Shown here: piece by piece, positions 12,586 to 17,591 of the stretch
Layout: each line of letters starts with the position of its first letter
Position numbering within the stretch: position 1 is the first letter of the stretch
Source: an uncultured Ruminococcus sp.
GTDB taxonomy: Bacteria > Bacillota > Clostridia > Oscillospirales > Ruminococcaceae
Length of the DNA stretch: 17,591 bases
Direction: 5' to 3'
Assembly: GCA_947173865.1 (NCBI GenBank)
Contig: CAMWGS010000013.1
Location: forward strand, 1 to 17,591
Notes under the pieces: generated by a model
The model's input: the letters and a program-made list of their open reading frames with translations, nothing else
Told to the model about the DNA's origin: nothing
The model's database searches: none
Made by a program: the position numbers and the translations under genes

Positions 12586-14649
12586 TTAATCGCTGGTTAA
12601 TTCATCAAGTTTTTCAGATGTAATAGGAAGGTCATATCTTGTAATTGTACGTGATTCAACAAGCTGAATAGCAAGAGCGTCACTGTTTGTTATACCATCA
12701 CCGTTATTTACAACGTCTGCGTTAGCCCTGCCCTGTTCAGTAAGCTTGTACTTGTCGGGATTGGCAAGTGACTGCATTATAAGTACAGCGTCATTGATAT
12801 TTATGTTTCCGTCTTCAGTAGCATCGCCGTAATCCACTTCTGAATTTGCCATAACATACAGTGAATATATGTTCATGATAGTTGTGTCTTTATAGTCAAG
12901 GAACTCTATGCTTACAAGTTTTCCGACACCAACAGCCTTGATTTTTTCCATATCTTCGGTTTTGGAAACAGTGAAGGTACCTTTTGTCTGGAATGTAACA
13001 GTATTATCACCGATATCGGTGATAACATCATCAAATGACTGTACTTTCTGGTCACTGCTGATAATAGTAGTTGTAGTAGACATAGTTGTAGTTTCACTTG
13101 AAGTTGTGGTCTGTGTGGTAGTTGTTTCTGTCGTGGTAGTTTCGGTAGTGGTTGTAGTAGTTGTTGTTGTATTGTCAGGAGGATTAACCTCACCCTTTGA
13201 TGCGGCGATTTCTTCAGCATAGACAGTAATGTCATCGCCGATAGAATCAACAACCGAACCTGTGCCGTAAGCACTGTAAAGACCGACAGCAGCACCGACA
13301 AGACCTACCTGATAGTCAACAGCTACTTCGTTTGAAGTTGCGTCCTTGGCATCGAGCTTGCGGAATGAACTAAAATCAGTATGGCTTGTCGGACCACCGC
13401 ACAATGCACCATAAAGTGTATGGCTTGTGGGAACATTTGCATAGTTGCCGTCCCAGCTGTTCCATTCATGCCAGTCGTCGCTTACATACAGACCCGAAGC
13501 TGCACGGTGATGCGGTGAAGTTGCGGAAACGTCATTATATCCTACAACAAGACATACATTGGCATTGTTTTTGCCAAGAACCATATCCATCTGTCCCTTA
13601 CACCATTCAGAGAAGTCGGCACCTGATTTATCCTTGTGCTTAGTAGCAACCATTGCACACATCTGCATAAGTGTGTTATATCTTGCACTGCCCCATGAAT
13701 CAGCATAATAAAATTCGTTTGAATTACCTGTCTTGCTTCTGATATAATTCAGAGGTTTATCCCAGTTACCTGTGATTTCGGCGTTGATAATAGCTGCACC
13801 GAGCCATACACCGCCGTAATAGTAATCATTTATCCAGTCGTTTGTACCGCTTGTATCTTTGCTGTTAGCATCAAGATAAGACTGTTCATTTGTAGCGAGA
13901 TAAAGCCAGCCTGCTGCCCATGCTATATCGTCCTCAACACTCTTGTCAGAGTATGTTGACTGGTCATAAGTCATAGTACGGTACTTTGCGGCAAAATCAT
14001 AAAGAGCTTTGGCATACTTCAAATCATCTTCATTTCCGAAATTGATGTAGTTCTGTGCAAGAGCTGCGGCATACTGTGCGGCAACATTGCTTGCACCATT
14101 TGTAGTGCTGTAATATTCACTGCTGTTCCTTGACATAAGTTCAGGAGCACGCCACTTGCCGTGGTCTGCACCGTCATCACCTATTTCGTAGATGAACTTT
14201 GTAACATTTCCGTTGTCGTCAAGAGTTGTGCAGTTTTTGAAAAACTGTGCAAATTCGTCTGTTATGTCTTTCAGATGTGCATAAGTACCTGTTTTCTGAA
14301 ATTCGTCTTTATATTCATAGTACATCCAGCCAAGAGTTGAAGCCGAGAAACCTTCTGTAAGACCACATATGATGCCATCGCCTGCGTCGTGGAAACCTCC
14401 GTTTGCAGTGCCGTCGGTGTGACAGTCGTCACGCCATGAAATATGTGATTTTTCTCCCGCACCCTCACCGCAATAATTAGCGTCAAAAAAGTAAAGTGAA
14501 TACTGTAAAAGTTTTGCGTAATTATCAAGACCTAAATCTGAATCTGCGGCTATAGCAGACGGAATTGCTCCGGCAACAGATGTTGCAGCCATAACGGCAG
14601 ATGCTGTAAAAGCTGCAATTTTACTTTTAAATTTTCCTTTCTTGGACAT
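12586..14649 (-). CDS. GH9 cellulase with small unknown module and dockerin
   Basis: The 687-residue secreted enzyme has a signal peptide (1 to about 35, ending SAIAA), a GH9 domain (about 42-465), a Thr/Glu-rich linker (about 490-532), a 70-residue module of unknown family (534-603) and a dockerin (606-668). GH9 residues present are Asp88/Asp91 in HDAGDGIICGL, SPHHRAASGL (378-387) and Glu441 in NEVAVDYQ. The segment after the Asp pair is unusual: DGIICGLT replaces the common DHVKFGLP found in the neighbour. The dockerin has loop 1 DATEDGNININD and a 13-residue loop 2 (DVVNNGDGITNSD). The start at 14649 is chosen because GAGAGGAG lies 8 bases upstream; an upstream TTG overlaps that site. It is unlike the neighbour in having no tandem CBM-like modules. 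Confidence 0.92.
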   Translation of the reverse strand: MSKKGKFKSKIAAFTASAVMAATSVAGAIPSAIAADSDLGLDNYAKLLQYSLYFFDANYCGEGAGEKSHISWRDDCHTDGTANGGFHDAGDGIICGLTEGFSASTLGWMYYEYKDEFQKTGTYAHLKDITDEFAQFFKNCTTLDDNGNVTKFIYEIGDDGADHGKWRAPELMSRNSSEYYSTTNGASNVAAQYAAALAQNYINFGNEDDLKYAKALYDFAAKYRTMTYDQSTYSDKSVEDDIAWAAGWLYLATNEQSYLDANSKDTSGTNDWINDYYYGGVWLGAAIINAEITGNWDKPLNYIRSKTGNSNEFYYADSWGSARYNTLMQMCAMVATKHKDKSGADFSEWCKGQMDMVLGKNNANVCLVVGYNDVSATSPHHRAASGLYVSDDWHEWNSWDGNYANVPTSHTLYGALCGGPTSHTDFSSFRKLDAKDATSNEVAVDYQVGLVGAAVGLYSAYGTGSVVDSIGDDITVYAEEIAASKGEVNPPDNTTTTTTTTTETTTTETTTTQTTTSSETTTMSTTTTIISSDQKVQSFDDVITDIGDNTVTFQTKGTFTVSKTEDMEKIKAVGVGKLVSIEFLDYKDTTIMNIYSLYVMANSEVDYGDATEDGNININDAVLIMQSLANPDKYKLTEQGRANADVVNNGDGITNSDALAIQLVESRTITRYDLPITSEKLDELTSD

Positions 14650-14722
14650 ATGAAATTCTCCTCTCAATATTAAATTTTTTTCATGTGACCATTTTACAGA
14701 ATAAACTGTATAAACTAATACA

Positions 14723-14731
14723 ATTATACCA
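14723..14731 (-). promoter_or_regulatory. Extended -10 promoter of the first GH9 gene
   Basis: The minus strand reads TGGTATAAT (14731-14723), a full extended -10 element. The -35 position has only a weak match, as is common for extended -10 promoters. The leader would be about 65 bases long. Confidence 0.55.
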
Positions 14732-14969
14732 TAATTTTCAGATGATTTGTTACGAAATTATGTACAAATATAGAACAGCGTATTTTTTTGTAATAAACAT
14801 CAAAAAACCGTATATTATCTTGTATAATATAACAAAAATCATTCGGCAGACAGGCGGTTATAACGCAGATTAGGTGTTATAATGAAGAAAAAAATGCAGG
14901 AATATGTCATTCAGAATTATTGATTTTCTTTAACTCCGATTTTAGCAATTCCTCTATGTTTGTAAAGTC

Positions 14970-14998
14970 TTGACAAATTTATTGGAATATATTATAAT
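14970..14998 (+). promoter_or_regulatory. Perfect consensus sigma-A promoter of citrate synthase
   Basis: TTGACA (14970-14975) and TATAAT (14993-14998) are both exact matches with the optimal 17-base spacing. The start site should lie near 15005, about 40 bases before the ATG at 15045. Strong, growth-related expression is expected unless a regulator acts nearby. Confidence 0.9.
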
Positions 14999-15044
14999 TA
15001 TAATATACACAATAATTGTAAAAAAGAAAGGGATGACGATATTT

Positions 15045-16412
15045 ATGAAATATAAATTTTCTTCGGTTACTCCGGAAATACAGAAGCTTGCCGATAAATC
15101 ACTTGAGGGTTACAGGATTAATCCTGAACTTTATATGCAGTACGACGTTAAACGTGGTCTGCGTGACCTTGACGGAAACGGTGTTGTTGCAGGTCTTACC
15201 AATATAAGTACAATAAAAGTACTTGATACGGGCGACGGTATGCCTAATCACGGTGACGGAAAACTTTATTACAGGGGAATTGATGTTGAAGATATCGTAT
15301 CCGGCTTTATAAAGGAAAAACGTTTCGGCTTTGAGGAGACAGTTTATCTTCTTCTTTTCGGAAGTATGCCTTCAGAGCATGAACTTACGGAATTCAAGCA
15401 GATTCTTTCCGATTTCCGTTCATTGCCAACTACTTTCACAAGGGACGTTATAATGAAAGCTCCCAGTGACAATATGATGAATACTCTTGCAAAAAGCGTC
15501 CTTGCCCTCTATTCTTATGACGATGACGCTAATAATATTTCTGTTCAGAATGTTATGAGACAGTGTATTGAACTTATCACGCTTTTCCCCGTACTTGCGG
15601 TTTATGGCTATAACGCCTATAAATATTACAACTGCGGGGGAAGTCTTTTTTTCCATGACCCCGACCCTAATCTCTCAATTGCTGAAAATCTTCTCTATAT
15701 GCTCCGTCCCGACAAAAAATATACCGAACTTGAAGCAAGAATCCTTGACCTTGCTCTTGTTCTTCATGCCGAACACGGTGGCGGTAACAACTCTACTTTT
15801 ACAGTACACGTTGTATCTTCTTCCGGAACTGATACCTATTCCGCAATTGCTGCGGCTCTTGGTTCTCTTAAAGGTCCGAAACATGGCGGTGCGAATATAA
15901 AGGTTGCCATGATGTTCGACGACATGAAAGCCAATATCAAAAACTGGACGGACGAGGACGAAGTAAGGAATTATCTTAAAAAATTACTTCACAAGGAAGC
16001 ATTTGACCATGCAGGTCTTATATACGGTATGGGACACGCTGTATATTCACAGTCTGACCCCCGTGCGAAAGTTTTCAAGGGATTTGTAGAAAAACTTTCG
16101 GCAGAAAAGGGAAAGGAAGAAGAATTTGCTCTTTATTCACTTGTTGAAAAACTTGCTCCGGAAGTTATCGCAGGAGAAAGACGTATTTTCAAGGGTGTAT
16201 GTGCAAACGTTGATTTCTACAGCGGTTTCGTTTACAGAATGTTAGGTATTCCCGACGAACTTTTTACACCGATTTTTGCAGTTTCAAGAATTGCGGGCTG
16301 GTCTGCACACCGTATTGAAGAACTCATCAATTCAAATAAAATTATCCGTCCTGCTTACAAGGCTATTTCTCCGATGCATGAATATACAGACATGGAAAAC
16401 CGTATGGACTGA
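15045..16412 (+). CDS. gltA: Citrate synthase (long bacterial form)
   Basis: Citrate synthase condenses acetyl-CoA and oxaloacetate, here probably feeding glutamate synthesis in an anaerobe. The catalytic residues are in place: His280 in GPKHGGAN, His331 in YGMGHAVYSQSDPR, and Asp390 in CANVDFYSGFVY. HAEHGGGNNSTFTVHVV (241-257) and YYRGIDVEDI (75-84) are further signatures. At 455 residues it is longer than the short forms of about 370, with an extra N-terminal 50 residues, as in many clostridial homologues. The start at 15045 is preferred: AAAGGG (15027-15032) is 12 bases upstream and the start lies after the promoter. The longer frame beginning at 14970 would start inside the -35 box and cannot be real. 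A 2-methylcitrate activity cannot be excluded. Confidence 0.92.
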   Translation: MKYKFSSVTPEIQKLADKSLEGYRINPELYMQYDVKRGLRDLDGNGVVAGLTNISTIKVLDTGDGMPNHGDGKLYYRGIDVEDIVSGFIKEKRFGFEETVYLLLFGSMPSEHELTEFKQILSDFRSLPTTFTRDVIMKAPSDNMMNTLAKSVLALYSYDDDANNISVQNVMRQCIELITLFPVLAVYGYNAYKYYNCGGSLFFHDPDPNLSIAENLLYMLRPDKKYTELEARILDLALVLHAEHGGGNNSTFTVHVVSSSGTDTYSAIAAALGSLKGPKHGGANIKVAMMFDDMKANIKNWTDEDEVRNYLKKLLHKEAFDHAGLIYGMGHAVYSQSDPRAKVFKGFVEKLSAEKGKEEEFALYSLVEKLAPEVIAGERRIFKGVCANVDFYSGFVYRMLGIPDELFTPIFAVSRIAGWSAHRIEELINSNKIIRPAYKAISPMHEYTDMENRMD

Positions 16413-16452
16413 TATTTAAAATATTTTATCATTATGAAAGGAATGATATTAA

Positions 16453-17460
16453 ATGAACAATTCAACACAGCTTTTTAACTTCAACGGTCTTACCTGCGTC
16501 AGATTGCAGGCAGGTGGTTATGAAGCTCTTGTTGCGTATGAAGTCGGCTCTAATGTTATCCGTCTCAGAGACAACAAGAATAATATGGAATTTTTCCGCT
16601 TTAATCCTGACAATACCGCAGACGACATAAAGCAGTCCGCAGAAGTATGGGGACTTCCTACTCTCTATCTGCCCAACCGTTTCGCTGATGGAGTTCTGAA
16701 AACTTCAGACGCTGTATATCATCTGCCCGTAAACGAAAAAGCACCGTATAACAACCATATTCACGGTTTTCTTCACAAGAGGGAACACGAAGTGGTTGAA
16801 CATAATGCAGACGCTAACTGTGCATGGCTTGTTACCCGTTATGTATACGATGAAAGAGATGAGTTTTTCCAGTATCTTCCGATAAAGTTCACCGCTGAAT
16901 ATACTTTCACACTCTCTGAACACGGTCTCGAACAAAACATTAAGTTTATCAATAATTCAGATGTTGTTCTTCCTATGTCACTTGCTTCACATACAACCAT
17001 AAATGCTCCGTTTGTTGACGGTGCTAAGGAAAGCGATATTCGTCTTACTGTTCCAGTTGGCAAGAAGTGCGAACTCAATGAACGTTGTCTGCCCACTGAG
17101 GTTCTCCGTTCACCCGGGGAATATGACCTCGAATACAAGAACGGCACAAAATGTCCTGTTCTTCAGGTTTGTGACAATGATATGTATTTCGGTGAATGTA
17201 CAAAACTCGACGGTCAGGAGTTCCACGGTGTTATTGCCGAGGATACCGCAAGCGGTAAAAAACTCTGCTATGAAGTTTCTGATGAATACAAGTTCTGGAT
17301 TATCTGGAATGACAGGGGATTCAATCACTATTTCTGTCCCGAGCCTATGACGGCTATGATTGACGCACCCAATCTCTCGCTTCCTGCCGATATGACGGGT
17401 TATGTCGAAATAAAGCCGAATAATGTCTTTAAAACTCATCAGAGATTCTTCAGCTGTTAA
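16453..17460 (+). CDS. Aldose 1-epimerase-like (galactose mutarotase fold) protein
   Basis: The 335-residue protein has the beta-sandwich pattern of the aldose 1-epimerase family, which interconverts the alpha and beta forms of sugars. Visible family landmarks are LPNRFADG (73-80, with the sugar-binding Asn-Arg), NHIHGFLH (101-108), SLASHTTINAPF with a second His (180), and Glu297 in CPEPMTAMIDAPN at the position of the catalytic base. There is no signal peptide, so it is cytoplasmic. The start has AAAGGA about 10 bases upstream. It lies 40 bases after citrate synthase with no terminator seen, so the two may be co-transcribed. The exact sugar is unknown; glucose or galactose released from plant polymers would fit. 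Confidence 0.85.
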   Translation: MNNSTQLFNFNGLTCVRLQAGGYEALVAYEVGSNVIRLRDNKNNMEFFRFNPDNTADDIKQSAEVWGLPTLYLPNRFADGVLKTSDAVYHLPVNEKAPYNNHIHGFLHKREHEVVEHNADANCAWLVTRYVYDERDEFFQYLPIKFTAEYTFTLSEHGLEQNIKFINNSDVVLPMSLASHTTINAPFVDGAKESDIRLTVPVGKKCELNERCLPTEVLRSPGEYDLEYKNGTKCPVLQVCDNDMYFGECTKLDGQEFHGVIAEDTASGKKLCYEVSDEYKFWIIWNDRGFNHYFCPEPMTAMIDAPNLSLPADMTGYVEIKPNNVFKTHQRFFSC

Positions 17461-17577
17461 ATGATAATCAAATAATTTCCTTGTACTACATAATTTTTTT
17501 GTCAAAATGCACAAAAATTTGCTGAAAAATAATACACAGGAATTTTTCACTAATCTATTTTAATAAAATGAAAAGTA

Positions 17578-17586
17578 TGATATAAT
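17578..17586 (+). promoter_or_regulatory. Extended -10 promoter at the window edge
   Basis: TGATATAAT is a complete extended -10 element pointing rightward, with only a weak -35 (TTTTAA at 17558-17563). It would serve a gene that begins beyond the window. I see no convincing terminator between 17460 and here. Confidence 0.45.
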
Positions 17587-17591
17587 GTTAG

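Larger units (their letters stand above)
14668..15044. other. Divergent intergenic region, no gene seen
   Basis: This AT-rich stretch separates the leftward GH9 gene from the rightward citrate synthase gene. It contains the GH9 promoter (14723-14731) and the citrate synthase promoter (14970-14998). A second weak plus-strand pair, TTGTAA (14788-14793) and TATATT (14811-14816) with a 17-base gap, may also be active. A 62-codon frame at 14685-14873 lacks a ribosome binding site and family features, and I do not call it. I see no riboswitch fold. Confidence 0.5.

Noticed and set aside
13070..13180. Repeated GTAGTTGT-type units resembling a short tandem repeat or CRISPR
   Set aside because: They are the codons of the Thr-rich linker; no regular repeat-spacer structure is present. 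The same holds for the linkers near 9950, 10390 and 10870.
12908..13222. Val-rich plus-strand frame opposite the first GH9 gene
   Set aside because: It is the reverse reading of the Thr-rich linker codons and flanking domain; there is no ribosome binding site and no family resemblance.
14685..14873. A 62-codon plus-strand frame in the divergent intergenic region
   Set aside because: It lacks a ribosome binding site, overlaps promoter elements, and its composition is that of AT-rich non-coding DNA.
14882..14923. 13-codon frame (MKKKMQEYVIQNY) as a possible leader peptide
   Set aside because: It lies upstream of the citrate synthase promoter, has no attenuator hairpin after it, and shows no regulatory codon bias.
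14970..15044. Longer citrate synthase start adding a hydrophobic N-terminal extension
   Set aside because: The TTG start is the beginning of the -35 box of a perfect promoter, so this stretch is not transcribed as part of the message; ATG 15045 follows a suitable ribosome binding site.
17461..17577. Terminator after the mutarotase-like gene
   Set aside because: The only pairing is a weak A/T stem around TTTTTGT and ACAAAAA; it is not convincing.

Overview
The window looks like chromosomal DNA of a cellulosome-forming Ruminococcus-type Firmicute (Oscillospiraceae). The evidence is AT-rich DNA with AGGAGG-type ribosome binding sites and a consensus sigma-A promoter, secreted GH9 cellulases with Thr-rich linkers and C-terminal dockerins, BspA-like leucine-rich repeat proteins, and FabK as the enoyl-ACP reductase. 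The species cannot be fixed from the sequence alone.

Layout. The left part (1-2030, minus strand) holds fabH and fabK. They are followed at the window edge by the first 27 codons of a C5-cytosine DNA methyltransferase, which is visible only as a partial frame. A divergent control region (2031-2284) carries a 10-bp inverted repeat. From 2285 a tightly packed plus-strand run follows: fabD, aroE, a decayed LRR-family gene, an intact paralogue of it, aroK, an imidazolonepropionase-like amidohydrolase, and a secreted BspA-type LRR protein ending in a dockerin. Overlapping stop/start codons (ATGA at aroK, TAATG at the BspA gene) suggest that much of it is one operon. It ends in a strong bidirectional hairpin at 7707-7740.

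The middle and right-centre (7747-14649, minus strand) form an extracellular plant-polymer locus, in transcription order: a GH9 enzyme with a small unknown module and a dockerin; a GH9 enzyme with two nearly identical putative carbohydrate-binding modules and a dockerin; then three damaged secreted genes. The damaged genes are a signal peptide joined directly to a dockerin with three lesions, a V8/trypsin-like protease that kept His and Ser but lost the segment expected to hold Asp, and a dockerin protein whose signal peptide is cut by an in-frame amber codon. Each GH9 gene has its own candidate promoter and terminator. The enzymes would be exported and held on cohesin-bearing scaffoldins outside this window.

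The right end (15045-17460, plus strand) carries a long-form citrate synthase behind a perfect TTGACA-17-TATAAT promoter, then an aldose-1-epimerase-like protein. A further extended -10 promoter lies at the very edge.

The core genes supply fatty acids (fabH, fabK, fabD), chorismate precursors (aroE, aroK) and citrate. No wholly new defence or mobile system is visible. The points most worth a second look are the cluster of decaying dockerin/protease genes, the two different dockerin designs in one window, and the LRR gene pair inside the aro operon whose C-terminal codons double as the next gene's ribosome binding site.
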